Origin: CAIKMD01 sp035552195
GTDB taxonomy: Bacteria; Pseudomonadota; Alphaproteobacteria; ATCC43930; CGMCC-115725
Reading direction: 5' to 3'
DNA length: 64,000 nt
Assembly: GCA_035552195.1 (NCBI GenBank)
Contig: DASZLU010000034.1
Span: forward strand, 42,945-106,944
Shown in pieces: positions 41,633-50,236 of the stretch. A program made the translations under genes and the position numbers. Within the stretch, counting starts at the first letter, position 1, and every line of letters begins with the position of its first letter. The notes under the pieces were generated by a model. That model was not told the DNA's origin and searched no databases. It saw only the letters and a list, made by a program, of their open reading frames with translations.

Positions 41633-42802
41633 CTACTCCCGCTCCAGGATCAACGTCGCGCTGCCGTGTCGCGTGCCGAGCGCGCCGCCCGTGCCGTGCA
41701 CCAGCGCCAGGCCGCAATTCGGCACCTGCACCTTGGGGTGCGCCGCGCCGCGCAATTGCCGCACCGCCTCGATGATCTTGGTCATGCCGCCGCGGTTGGA
41801 TGGATGGTTGTTGCAGAGACCGCCGCCATCCGTGTTGAAGGGCAGCCGGCCAACGCCGGAGATGAGATTGCCGTCGGCGACGAACGCGCCGCCTTTGCCC
41901 TTCTCGCAAAAGCCGAGATCCTCGAGCGTGATCAGCACGGTGATCGTGAAGCTGTCATAGATCGAGGCGTATTGAATATCACGTGGCATGACCCCGGCCT
42001 CGGCGAAGGCTTGCGGTCCCGACCAGCGCGCCCCCGAAAATGTGAGATCGATTTTGCCGCCCATCTGATGCTTGGGTGCATAGCCGGCGCCGATCATTTT
42101 GACCGGCGGATGCTTGAGGCGCTTGGCGATCTCCGGTCCGGTAACGATCAGCGCACCGCCGCCATCGCTGATGACACAGCAATCCAGCCGATGCAGCGGG
42201 TCGGCGATCAGCGGCGAATTCACCACCTCGTCCACCGTCACGACGTCGCGCAGCATCGCATGCGGATTGTGCTGCGCGTGCTGCGAGGCCGCGACTTTGA
42301 TCCACGCCAACTGCTCGCTCGTCGTGCCGTATTCGTGCATATGGCGCATCGCGCACATGGCGTAGGTATTCACGACGGTCGGCGCATAGGGCAGCTCGAA
42401 CTGCGCTTCGGGCGCGCTGAGCCCATCGGTCGCGACCGCGGTTCCGGTGCTGAAGCCGTCGGCGCGCGGCCGGCCCGCCAAAGTGATCAGCGCGACGCGG
42501 CATTTGCCGGCCGCGATCGCCTGTGCCGCATGCGCGACATGGACGAGATAGGACGAGCCCCAGGATTCGGTGCTGTCGAGATAACGCAGCCTCAGCCCGA
42601 GATAGTCGATGATCGAGAACGGGCCGGTGCCGCGCGCCTCCCAGCCGGCGACATCGCCGGCGCAGAAATAGCCGTCGACATCGTCTTTGCTGAGGCCGGC
42701 ATCCTCGATCGCGCCTTTGGCGACCTCGGCATGCAGGAGCGCCAGCGACTTGCCGTCGGCCTTGCGCGTCGGATGCTCGTAAATGCCGGCGATATAGGCC
42801 AT
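41633..42802 (-). CDS. Thiolase family acetyl-CoA acyltransferase (SCP-x type)
   Basis: 389 residues (MAYIAGIYEHPTRKADGKSL). SCP-x/DUF35-associated thiolase: DVDGYFCAGDVAGWEARGTG, STESWGSSYLVHVAHAAQAI (the loop where classical thiolases hold the active Cys shows no obvious Cys), YDSFTITVLITLEDLGFCEK, and GLCNNHPSNRGGMTKIIEAV with the C-terminal HGTGGALGTRHGSATLIL. It would cleave a 3-oxoacyl-CoA, or act as a non-canonical condensing or retro-aldol partner, together with the OB-fold protein. Such pairs are common in aromatic side-chain pathways. It lies 11 bases after the hydratase-lyase gene. Confidence 0.88.
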   Translation of the reverse strand: MAYIAGIYEHPTRKADGKSLALLHAEVAKGAIEDAGLSKDDVDGYFCAGDVAGWEARGTGPFSIIDYLGLRLRYLDSTESWGSSYLVHVAHAAQAIAAGKCRVALITLAGRPRADGFSTGTAVATDGLSAPEAQFELPYAPTVVNTYAMCAMRHMHEYGTTSEQLAWIKVAASQHAQHNPHAMLRDVVTVDEVVNSPLIADPLHRLDCCVISDGGGALIVTGPEIAKRLKHPPVKMIGAGYAPKHQMGGKIDLTFSGARWSGPQAFAEAGVMPRDIQYASIYDSFTITVLITLEDLGFCEKGKGGAFVADGNLISGVGRLPFNTDGGGLCNNHPSNRGGMTKIIEAVRQLRGAAHPKVQVPNCGLALVHGTGGALGTRHGSATLILERE

Positions 42803-42813
42803 GGGAGCTGGCC

Positions 42814-43638
42814 TCAGCCACGCGTCCGGTCGTAGGGACCGAGACCGGGCTTATAGGTCTTCTCGTCGATAAATTGCCTGATCCCTTCCTTGCGACCATG
42901 GTTGTCGAAGGAATTGGCCGCCTCTTGCGCGCGGATGAGATAATCCTCGGCGTTGTCGTAGCTCATTTCCTTGACGCGGCGGATCGCATCCTTGGTCGCT
43001 TTGAGCGTCACCGGATTCTTCTTGAGAAGAATATTGGCGATCTCGGTCACGCGTGCTTCGAGCTGGGCCAGCGGCACGCTCTCATTGACCAGCTTCCACG
43101 CCGCGGCACGCTTGCCGTCGATGAGCTCGCCGGTCAGCGCGTGATACATCGCATCGCGCATGCTCATCAGGTCGACGACGACTTTGGTCGCGCCGCCGCC
43201 AGGCAGGATGCCCCAATTGATCTCGGACAGCGCGAATTGCGCTTCATCGGCCGCGACCGCGAGATCGCAGGCGAAGAGCGGCCCGTATCCGCCGCCGAAA
43301 CACCATCCGTTCACCATCGCGATGGTCGGCTTCTGGAACCAGCGCAACCGCCGCCACCAGGTGTAGGCTTCACGCTGCGAGCGGCGGATCGCGCCCAGGC
43401 CCTCCGCTTCGGTTTCGCGAAAATATTCCTTGAGGTCCATGCCCGCCGACCAGGCAGCGCCCTCGCCCTTCAAGACAAGGACGCGAACCGCGTCATCGAA
43501 TTCGAGCTCGTCGAGCAAGGCGGCCATGCGCCGGTTCAGCGCCGGGTTCATCGCGTTGCGCTTCGCCGGCCGGTTGAAACCGAGCCAGGCAATCCCGTCT
43601 TTTACCCGCGCGGTCGCGACGTTCGGATCATCGGCCAT
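42814..43638 (-). CDS. ech: p-Hydroxycinnamoyl-CoA hydratase/lyase (feruloyl-CoA hydratase)
   Basis: 274 residues, the normal size; the ATG at 43638 with AAGGGAGGACCACGA decides against a longer frame. Crotonase family, and close to Pseudomonas HCHL: LGFNRPAKRNAMNPALNRRM, EGAAWSAGMDLKEYFRETEA (oxyanion region), KPTIAMVNGWCFGGGYGPLF, ALSEINWGILPGG (catalytic Glu), LVNESVPLAQLEARVTEIA and the C-terminal QFIDEKTYKPGLGPYDR. It hydrates feruloyl- or coumaroyl-CoA and splits it to vanillin or 4-hydroxybenzaldehyde plus acetyl-CoA. It is cotranscribed with the thiolase and OB-fold genes. No vanillin dehydrogenase gene is in the window. Confidence 0.95.
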   Translation of the reverse strand: MADDPNVATARVKDGIAWLGFNRPAKRNAMNPALNRRMAALLDELEFDDAVRVLVLKGEGAAWSAGMDLKEYFRETEAEGLGAIRRSQREAYTWWRRLRWFQKPTIAMVNGWCFGGGYGPLFACDLAVAADEAQFALSEINWGILPGGGATKVVVDLMSMRDAMYHALTGELIDGKRAAAWKLVNESVPLAQLEARVTEIANILLKKNPVTLKATKDAIRRVKEMSYDNAEDYLIRAQEAANSFDNHGRKEGIRQFIDEKTYKPGLGPYDRTRG

Positions 43639-43700
43639 TCGTGGTCCTCCCTTGAGACCGCGACTCCTACCGCCGCTCACCCCGCGAGGGAAGAGACCGC

Positions 43701-44099
43701 TTATTGCGGCGTGTCGGCGAAGGGCAGCGCGACGACCTGATAGGCGTCGCGATAGACGACGTAGCCGGGCCGCTCGGTCAGGAGTTCGTCGACAGGGATG
43801 CTTGCTTCGTTGACGATTTCGGCAAGCCGGCGGAATCGCGCGATGTGATGGGCGGCTGAAATGCGTATCCACGAAAGCGGCGTCTTACCGGCGTGCTCCG
43901 ACGGCGACGCTCTGAGCCGCCGCGGCCGCTCGAGATAGACGTCGAACCAGTCGAGAAGCGCCCGCAGCTCGGCGCGCTCTTCCGCCGGCAACGTATCCGC
44001 GCGCCAGAGACGATAGGCTTCGCGAAAAATTCCCGTGCGTTGGCCGTCGGGCGGCGATCGCCGCTGGGTGACGAAGCGAATGACGGTTTCGTTGAGCAT
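43701..44099 (-). CDS. Conserved protein of unknown function, 132 residues
   Basis: Starts MLNETVIRFVTQRRSPPDGQ. Charged, mixed helix/strand, rich in Arg and Glu (FREAYRLWRADTLPAEERAE, LSWIRISAAHHIARFRRLAE), with no signal peptide, membrane segment or metal motif. Codon use is like the neighbours, and it sits 62 bases upstream of the hydratase-lyase gene on the same strand. I do not recognise a family. It may or may not belong to the hydroxycinnamate operon. Confidence 0.7.
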   Translation of the reverse strand: MLNETVIRFVTQRRSPPDGQRTGIFREAYRLWRADTLPAEERAELRALLDWFDVYLERPRRLRASPSEHAGKTPLSWIRISAAHHIARFRRLAEIVNEASIPVDELLTERPGYVVYRDAYQVVALPFADTPQ

Positions 44100-44224
44100 G
44101 ACCCTACGAGTGGACCACGCCGCGGTTCACGCCGTGTTAAGCAGCGCCCGATGCGCTCCGATCATCGCGCCGAAAGCGCTGAAGTTTATCGGCGAATTGT
44201 CGCGAGCAGCTCGGGAATTGCTCG

Positions 44225-45238
44225 CTAATGCGCCGCGATCGGCAAGGCGTAGCGCGGATCGATCAGCTTCTTCGTGTCGATCGCGCTTTTCACCATGTCC
44301 TGGCCATGGAACCAGGCGACCTGATTGGCGACATCGGCCTCGTCGAGGCGGCCATCGGGATCGTCGTAAGACAGCGCCGGCTTGATCTGCGCGACCGTCT
44401 GCGCGGTGTATTTCGCGATGATCTTGAGAATGTCGTCGGCGCCGTCGCCGAGACGGGAGCTGCCGTCGGCTGCGGTGAAGGCCGCGAAATAGTCGTGCCC
44501 GCCTTTGCGATAGGCGCGCAGGAAACGCTGAACCCGATCCGGATTATGATCGGCGGTCTTGGTCGAGGTCCAGATCAGCCCCATCTGCCACGGCGCTTCG
44601 TCGCTGGTATAGCCGAGCAATTTGAAATCGCCGCGTTGCACCGCCGGGGCCGCGAGCGGAATCGGCAGCACCGCCGTGTCCACCTGCTCGCCGGTGAGCG
44701 CCGACATGATGTTCGGCATGCCTTGCAGCGGCACCACGCGAACCGATTTCGGATCGATCTTCGCCTTCTCTTCAAGCAGGCCAAGCGTGTAGTGATAGGT
44801 CGAGCCGACCGTCGTGATGCCGGACGTATGGCCGGCGAAGGCTTTCATCGAGGTCACACCGGAAGCAAACGCACGCTTCGAGGCAAAGAAGCCGACGGCG
44901 TGAAACCCAGGCACGTCGCGATTCATGCCGCCGATGACACGCAGCGCGCCCTGCGCCGCAAGATTGTAAAGACCGGCGGAAATCCCCGCCGCGCCGAAAT
45001 CGACATCGCCCGATACCGTCGCAACAGCAATCGGCTCGCCCGCATCAAAGAACAAGAGTTGCGCGTCGAGACCTTCGGCTGCGAAATAGCCGCGATCCAT
45101 CGCGATATAGATCGGCCCGCCGGCCGAGATGCCTTTGAACAGTCCGATCTTGATCGTCTCGGCGGTTGCCGCGCTCGGATAAAAAATCGCCAGACCAAAC
45201 AAGAGCGTCAAACCGGCAACGGTGCCGCGCAAATCCAT
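44225..45238 (-). CDS. Lone NitT/TauT-type ABC substrate-binding protein
   Basis: 337 residues. Signal peptide (LTLLFGLAIFYPSAATAETI), then a SsuA/ThiY-like binding fold: FKGISAGGPIYIAMDRGYFA, EGLDAQLLFFDAGEPIAVAT, GLYNLAAQGALRVIGG, VGSTYHYTLGLLEEK and LPIPLAAPAVQRGDFKLLGY. Members carry nitrate, sulfonates, pyrimidines or other small solutes to an ABC permease, but no permease or ATPase gene lies next to it. The pseudogene at 23254-23688 is a decayed relative. The ligand is unknown. Confidence 0.9.
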   Translation of the reverse strand: MDLRGTVAGLTLLFGLAIFYPSAATAETIKIGLFKGISAGGPIYIAMDRGYFAAEGLDAQLLFFDAGEPIAVATVSGDVDFGAAGISAGLYNLAAQGALRVIGGMNRDVPGFHAVGFFASKRAFASGVTSMKAFAGHTSGITTVGSTYHYTLGLLEEKAKIDPKSVRVVPLQGMPNIMSALTGEQVDTAVLPIPLAAPAVQRGDFKLLGYTSDEAPWQMGLIWTSTKTADHNPDRVQRFLRAYRKGGHDYFAAFTAADGSSRLGDGADDILKIIAKYTAQTVAQIKPALSYDDPDGRLDEADVANQVAWFHGQDMVKSAIDTKKLIDPRYALPIAAH

Positions 45239-45293
45239 CGCTTCACTCCCCCGTCATTTTCTAAGCAAAATCTTAGCCCGATTCGACTATGCG

Positions 45294-45320
45294 AAAAAGC
45301 CCGCGAGACGCGGGCTTTTT
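45294..45320. terminator. Bidirectional terminator between katG and the binding-protein gene
   Basis: AAAAAGCCCGCG-AGA-CGCGGGCTTTTT, a GC stem with A/T tracts on both sides. It lies 24 bases past the katG stop on the minus strand, so it ends katG and also insulates the binding-protein promoter. Confidence 0.85.
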
Positions 45321-45343
45321 GCTTTGCGAGAAATGTTCGACGG

Positions 45344-47530
45344 TCAGTGCCGGACGAGGTCGTAACGATCGGCGTTCATCACCTTGGTCCAGGCCGCGAC
45401 GAAGTCGTTCGCGAATTTCTCCTTCGCATCGGACGCCGCATAGACCTCCGCGAGCGCGCGCAACTGCGATTGCGAACCGAAGATCAGATCGATACGCGTT
45501 GCGGTCCACTTCGCCGCCTTGGTCTTGCGGTCGCGGCCCTCGAAGAGATTGGCCGAGCCGGCGACCGGCTGCCACGCAGTGCTCATATCGAGCAGGTTGA
45601 CGAAGAAGTCGTTGGTCAAAGTCCCGGGCCTCTGGGTGAGGACGCCGTTCTTCGACTGATCGTGATTGGCGCCGAGAACGCGGAGCCCGCCGACGAGCAC
45701 CGTCATCTCCGGGCCGGTCAGGCGCATCAACTGCGCCCGATCGATCAGCGATTCTTCCGGCGCCATGAGCTGCTCGCCTTCGCGGTAGTAATTACGGAAG
45801 CCTTCCGCGGTCGGCTCGAGCGGGGCGAGGGACTCCGCGTCGGTCTGATCCTGCGAGGCATCCGCGCGGCCCGGTGTGAAGCGCACCGTTACCGCATGGC
45901 CGCCATCCTTCGCCGCCTTCTCGATGGCCGCACCGCCGGCAAGGACGATCAGATCGGCGAGCGAGACTTTCTTGCCTCCGGAAACCGAGGTGTTGAACTC
46001 CTTTTGGATCGCTTCGAGCGCCTGCAGCACGGTTTTGAGCTGCGCCGGCTGATTGACATCCCAATCTTTTTGCGGCGCCAGGCGAATGCGCGCGCCGTTC
46101 GCGCCACCGCGCTTGTCGGAGCCGCGGAAAGTCGCGGCCGACGCCCAAGCCGTCGAGACGAGTTGCGCAACCGAGAGGCCCGAGGCGAGGACCTTAGCTT
46201 TGAGCGCCGCGATATCCTGCTCGCCGATCAGCGGGTGATCGACCGCCGGAATCGGATCCTGCCAAATCAAATGCTCTTTCGGCACCAGCGGCCCGAGATA
46301 GCGCTGGATCGGCCCCATGTCGCGATGGGTGAGCTTGAACCACGCCCGCGCAAAGGCATCGGCGAATTGATCCGGATGCTCGTAGAAGCGGCGCGAGATT
46401 TTCTCGTAGGCCGGATCCTGGCGCAGCGCGAGGTCGGTGGTCAGCATGGTCGGGAGATGCTTTTTCGATTTATCGAACGCGTCCGGGATCGACTCGTCGG
46501 CGCCTTTTGCCTTCCATTGATAAGCGCCGGCCGGGCTCTTGGTCAGCTCCCACTCATACTTGAAGAGATTGTCGAAGAAGTGGTTGCTCCATTTCGTCGG
46601 CGTTTGCGACCAGGTCACTTCGGGACCGCCGGTGATCGCGTCCTTGCCGATACCGGTACCGAATTTGCTCTTCCAGCCGAGCCCCTGATCCTCGATCGGG
46701 CCGCCTTCCGGTTCCGCGCCGATCAGCGACGGATCGCCGGCGCCATGAGTCTTGCCGAAGCTGTGACCGCCGGCGATCAACGCCACCGTCTCTTCGTCAT
46801 TCATCGCCATGCGCGCGAAGGTTTCGCGGATGTCTTTCGCCGCGGCGACCGGATCGGGCTTGCCGTTCGGGCCTTCGGGATTGACGTAGATGAGGCCCAT
46901 TTGCACCGCGCCCAGCGGCTTTTGCAGCTGCCGCTCGCCGCTATAGCGCTCGTCGCCGAGCCACGTGCCTTCCGGTCCCCAATAGAGTTCTTCCGGCTCC
47001 CACACATCGGCGCGGCCGCCGCCGAAGCCGAAAGTTTTGAAGCCCATCGATTCGAGCGCGACGTTGCCGGCCAGCACCATGAGATCGGCCCAGGAAATCT
47101 TCTTGCCGTATTTCTGCTTGATCGGCCACAGCAGGCGGCGTGCTTTATCGAGATTGGCGTTATCCGGCCAACTATTCAGCGGCGCGAAGCGCTGCTGCCC
47201 CGCGCCGGCGCCGCCGCGGCCGTCGCCGATGCGATAGGTGCCGGCGCTGTGCCAGGCCATGCGAATGAAGAGGCCGCCGTAATGACCGAAATCGGCCGGC
47301 CACCAATCCTGCGAGTCCGTCATCAACGCCCGCAGATCCTCGATCACGGCATCGAGGTCGAGGGTTTTGAATTCCTTGGCGTAGTCGAATTCCTTTCCCA
47401 TCGGATCCGAGAGGTTGGAATTGCGGTGGAGAATCGCGACATTGAGCTGGTTGGGCCACCAATCGCGGTTGACCCGGCCGCCGCTATGCATCACGGGGCA
47501 CTTGCCTGCGCTTTTGTCGTTTCCCTCCAT
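45344..47530 (-). CDS. katG: Catalase-peroxidase
   Basis: 728 residues. The ATG at 47530 has TTGGAGGGTGTC upstream; an earlier frame start four codons back lacks this. Haem enzyme that removes hydrogen peroxide. Distal site RMAWHSAGTYRIGDGRGG holds the Arg, Trp and His. The Met-Tyr-Trp adduct of KatG can be placed: Trp in MAWHS, Tyr in LIYVNPEGP, Met in RMAMND. Proximal His lies in LIAGGHSFGKTHGAG. The duplicated C-terminal half (LIVLAGGAAIEKAAKDGG) is complete. Cytosolic, no signal. Divergent from a PerR/Fur-type gene, with a perfect operator palindrome between them. Confidence 0.97.
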   Translation of the reverse strand: MEGNDKSAGKCPVMHSGGRVNRDWWPNQLNVAILHRNSNLSDPMGKEFDYAKEFKTLDLDAVIEDLRALMTDSQDWWPADFGHYGGLFIRMAWHSAGTYRIGDGRGGAGAGQQRFAPLNSWPDNANLDKARRLLWPIKQKYGKKISWADLMVLAGNVALESMGFKTFGFGGGRADVWEPEELYWGPEGTWLGDERYSGERQLQKPLGAVQMGLIYVNPEGPNGKPDPVAAAKDIRETFARMAMNDEETVALIAGGHSFGKTHGAGDPSLIGAEPEGGPIEDQGLGWKSKFGTGIGKDAITGGPEVTWSQTPTKWSNHFFDNLFKYEWELTKSPAGAYQWKAKGADESIPDAFDKSKKHLPTMLTTDLALRQDPAYEKISRRFYEHPDQFADAFARAWFKLTHRDMGPIQRYLGPLVPKEHLIWQDPIPAVDHPLIGEQDIAALKAKVLASGLSVAQLVSTAWASAATFRGSDKRGGANGARIRLAPQKDWDVNQPAQLKTVLQALEAIQKEFNTSVSGGKKVSLADLIVLAGGAAIEKAAKDGGHAVTVRFTPGRADASQDQTDAESLAPLEPTAEGFRNYYREGEQLMAPEESLIDRAQLMRLTGPEMTVLVGGLRVLGANHDQSKNGVLTQRPGTLTNDFFVNLLDMSTAWQPVAGSANLFEGRDRKTKAAKWTATRIDLIFGSQSQLRALAEVYAASDAKEKFANDFVAAWTKVMNADRYDLVRH

Positions 47531-47720
47531 GACACCCTCCAATTGCTGCCGCTCTTCATGACAAGAACCGTCACCCGAAGGCGACCGATCCGATTTCGTA
47601 GGTCAGCGCTGCCATGAATACCGCCGACCCGGCCACGCTCACGGCATTCGATTCTGCCCCGAGAGCTTGGCCTAGGGACTTCCGAACCTCAAGCGCCGCA
47701 AAGCGACGCACCCGAAGAGC

Positions 47721-47739
47721 GAAAATGAATTTCATTTTC
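47721..47739. promoter_or_regulatory. Fur/PerR operator between katG and its regulator
   Basis: GAAAATGAA-T-TTCATTTTC is a perfect 9-1-9 palindrome that matches the 19-base Fur-box consensus at 14 positions. It lies 86 bases before the regulator start and 191 before katG. Just upstream on the katG strand, TTGACG at about 47763-47768 with a 17-base spacing could be the katG promoter, with the palindrome around its start point. Confidence 0.85.
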
Positions 47740-47825
47740 ACTTTGGCACGATGCGTCGCGGTCGTCAACCCGCTTCGCGCGTTTTGCGCATGGCGTTTGA
47801 TAGAGGGTCCGCCTAAGCTCAGCCG

Positions 47826-48245
47826 ATGAAGCAAGCGGCGCGTGAGATGCGCGATCCGAAACTGCCGAAGAATTACGCCCTGGTGCTCGAGCTCGTGCGC
47901 AAGCAAGGGCATGGCGTGCACGCGACCTTGCATGAAATTTATACCGCGGCCCGGCGCCAGCGGCCGGGTATCGGCCACACGACCGTCTATCGCGCGCTGC
48001 AGCGGCTCGCGAATCTCGGGCTGATCGCCGAAGTCGCCGTTCCCGGCGCAGCCTCGGCCTTGTTCGAGCCCACTGCGCCATCGCACGGCCATTTCCTGTG
48101 CAAGGAATGCGGCAGGGTCTCCGACCTCGACTTCACCTTGCGGCCGGCGACGTTGCGCAAGCTTTCCGAAGAGCACGATCTGACGATCGACGACGCGTCG
48201 GTCATCCTGCGCGGCCTTTGCTCGGATTGCGCGCCGCGCCGCTAA
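47826..48245 (+). CDS. Fur-family (PerR-type) regulator
   Basis: 139 residues (MKQAAREMRDPKLPKNYALV). Winged-helix domain with HATLHEIYTAARRQRPGIGH and TTVYRALQRLANLGLIAEVA, then the dimerisation domain with the FEPTAPSHGHFLCKECGRVS segment. Structural zinc pairs CKEC and CSDC are both present. The divergent katG gene and the shared operator make a peroxide-sensing PerR role likely; iron (Fur), manganese (Mur) or Irr-type sensing cannot be ruled out from sequence. It is followed after 34 bases by an MFS gene on the same strand. Confidence 0.9.
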   Translation: MKQAAREMRDPKLPKNYALVLELVRKQGHGVHATLHEIYTAARRQRPGIGHTTVYRALQRLANLGLIAEVAVPGAASALFEPTAPSHGHFLCKECGRVSDLDFTLRPATLRKLSEEHDLTIDDASVILRGLCSDCAPRR

Positions 48246-48279
48246 TCATCATTGCATTGCCACGGATTCGTTTCGCTCG

Positions 48280-49704
48280 ATGACGGCCCTCCCCGCCACC
48301 GCCTCCCCAACCCGTCACGCGATGATGATCGCCAGCATCGTGTCTTGCGCCTTTTTCATGGAGGCATTCGATAGCACGGTTATCGTGACGGCGCTGCCGC
48401 AAATGGCACGCAGCTTCGGCGAGACCTCGGTACGCCTCAGCCTCGGCATCAGCGTCTATATGCTGACCCTCGCGGTCGTCATCCCGGCGAGCGGCTGGGT
48501 CGCCGACCGGTTCGGGCCGCGGCGCGTATTCTGCGGCGCGATCGCGCTGTTCACGATTTCGTCGATGCTGTGCGGGGCCAGCAACAATCTTTGGGAATTC
48601 GTCGCCGCGCGCATCCTGCAAGGTGTCGGCGGCTCGATGATGTCGCCGGTCGGGCGCATCATGGTGCTGCGCATGACCGAGAAGTCGCAGCTCGTACGGG
48701 TGATGAATTTCATCACCGTGCCGGGATTGATCGGCCCGGTGCTCGGCCCGCCGCTCGGCGGCTTCCTCACGACCTACGCCACGTGGCGCTGGATCTTCTA
48801 CATCAACGTGCCGATCGGCATTCTCGGCATCGTGATGGCGGCTATCCTGATCCGTAACATCGAGCCGGCGCCGCGCCGGCCCTTCGATCACGCCGGCTTT
48901 CTGCTGAACGGGACGGCGATGGCGAGCCTGATGTTCGGCCTCGATTTGATCGCTGGCCCCGGCTCCAATTGGCGCTTGGCCGGGCTGATGATCCTTGGCG
49001 GGGCGTTGCTGGGCGTGCTCGCCGGGCGCCACGCGTTGCGCGTCGAGCATCCGCTGGTCGATGTGCGCGCGCTCAAGGTCAAAACCTACGCCGTGGTGAA
49101 CTCCGGCGGCTCGCTGTTCCGCATGTCGATGTCGGCGCCGACATTTCTTCTGCCCCTGCTCTTCCAGGTTGGTCTCGGCATGAGCGCTTTCGCTTCCGGC
49201 ATGTTGATCCTGGCGCATGCCAGCGGCGATCTCGGCATCAAGATCGTCACAACGCGGACGCTGAGGCGTTTCGGTTTCCGCACCGTACTGATCGGCAGCG
49301 CGATCGCCTTCACGATCTTCATCTTGGCCTGCGCCATGTTCACGAGCTCGACGCCGGCGATCGTTATCCTCGCCATTCTATTCGTCGGCGGCTCGGTGCG
49401 CTCGCTGCAGATGACCTCGCTCGGATCGCTGCAATTCTCCGACATCCCGCCGAACGAGATCACCGGCGCCGCGACGCTGTCGGGCGTCAATCAGCAATTG
49501 ATGCGGTCGTTCGGCGTGGCGATGGCGGCGGTTGCGGTCAATCTCGCCGTATCGCTGCGCGGCGGCACGCCGGGTGCGGCGACGCTGATCGATTTCCGCA
49601 TCGCATTGCTCGTCACCGCGATCGTCGCGCTCGCCTCGGTGCTCTGGTATCTGCCGCTTCAAAAGAATATCGGCGACCATGTCAGCGGCCGCCGCGCTCA
49701 CTAG
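48280..49704 (+). CDS. MFS multidrug exporter, DHA2 (EmrB-like) family
   Basis: 474 residues with about fourteen membrane segments. N-terminal DHA2 features: FFMEAFDSTVIVTALPQMAR (motif D1), SVYMLTLAVVIPASGWVADR (motif A region), ARILQGVGGSMMSPVGRIMV, PGLIGPVLGPPLGGFLTTYA (motif C) and ATWRWIFYINVPIGILGI. It exports drugs or metabolites with proton exchange. It may be cotranscribed with the PerR-type gene 34 bases upstream; there is no EmrA-type adaptor gene, so it likely works alone in the inner membrane. Its end is 3 bases from the convergent trxC stop. Confidence 0.92.
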   Translation: MTALPATASPTRHAMMIASIVSCAFFMEAFDSTVIVTALPQMARSFGETSVRLSLGISVYMLTLAVVIPASGWVADRFGPRRVFCGAIALFTISSMLCGASNNLWEFVAARILQGVGGSMMSPVGRIMVLRMTEKSQLVRVMNFITVPGLIGPVLGPPLGGFLTTYATWRWIFYINVPIGILGIVMAAILIRNIEPAPRRPFDHAGFLLNGTAMASLMFGLDLIAGPGSNWRLAGLMILGGALLGVLAGRHALRVEHPLVDVRALKVKTYAVVNSGGSLFRMSMSAPTFLLPLLFQVGLGMSAFASGMLILAHASGDLGIKIVTTRTLRRFGFRTVLIGSAIAFTIFILACAMFTSSTPAIVILAILFVGGSVRSLQMTSLGSLQFSDIPPNEITGAATLSGVNQQLMRSFGVAMAAVAVNLAVSLRGGTPGAATLIDFRIALLVTAIVALASVLWYLPLQKNIGDHVSGRRAH

Positions 49705-49707
49705 GAC

Positions 49708-50148
49708 TTAGGCAGCGCGGCGCGCGCTCGCCCAGTTGACGAGATCGGCTTCAGAGCGTGCGCCGACGATGCGATCGATCTCGCGCCCATGCGACACCAG
49801 GATCATCGTCGGAATGCTGTTGACGCCGAAGCGCTGCGCCAGTTCCCGATTCTCGTCGATATTCACCTTGGCGAGACGCATGCCGGGCTCGAGCTTTTGC
49901 GCGGCACGGGCGAAGGCCGATGCCATCGTGCGGCAGGGGCCGCACCACTCCGCCCAAAAATCGATCAGCAACGGCACATCGCTCTTTTCGGCATGGGGCG
50001 CGAAACGCGCGCTATCGAGCGCGAGCGGCGCCCCCTCGAAAAGCGGCTGATGGCATTGGCCGCATTTCCCACCGGCCGACAGCTTGACGGCGGGCACGCG
50101 GTTGGTCGTATCGCAATGCGGGCAAACGACATGAAGAGAATCGCTCAT
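49708..50148 (-). CDS. trxC: Thioredoxin 2 (zinc-containing TrxC)
   Basis: 146 residues; ATG at 50148 (MSDSLHVVCPHCDTTNRVPA) with TGGAGCG before it, preferred to a 10-codon longer frame. N-terminal zinc finger with CPHC and CGQC pairs (residues about 9-36), the mark of TrxC, then a thioredoxin fold with the redox motif WAEWCGPCRTMA and the cis-Pro segment NSIPTMILVSHGRE. It reduces protein disulfides and is usually peroxide-inducible, which fits the katG/PerR neighbourhood. Confidence 0.95.
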   Translation of the reverse strand: MSDSLHVVCPHCDTTNRVPAVKLSAGGKCGQCHQPLFEGAPLALDSARFAPHAEKSDVPLLIDFWAEWCGPCRTMASAFARAAQKLEPGMRLAKVNIDENRELAQRFGVNSIPTMILVSHGREIDRIVGARSEADLVNWASARRAA

Positions 50149-50236
50149 CGCTCCAGCCATAAAATGTCTACGTCGCATTAGGTGGGGAGCCCGGAGCCGC
50201 TCGTCCAGCCCAAAGCCTCGCTTTAGCGCGGGGGCC

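Noticed and set aside
44228..47617. A 1129-codon plus-strand open frame
   Set aside because: It is antisense to the binding-protein gene and katG, both clear families, and it crosses their terminator. Its composition (Arg, His, Asp-rich) is that of an antisense frame in GC-rich DNA.
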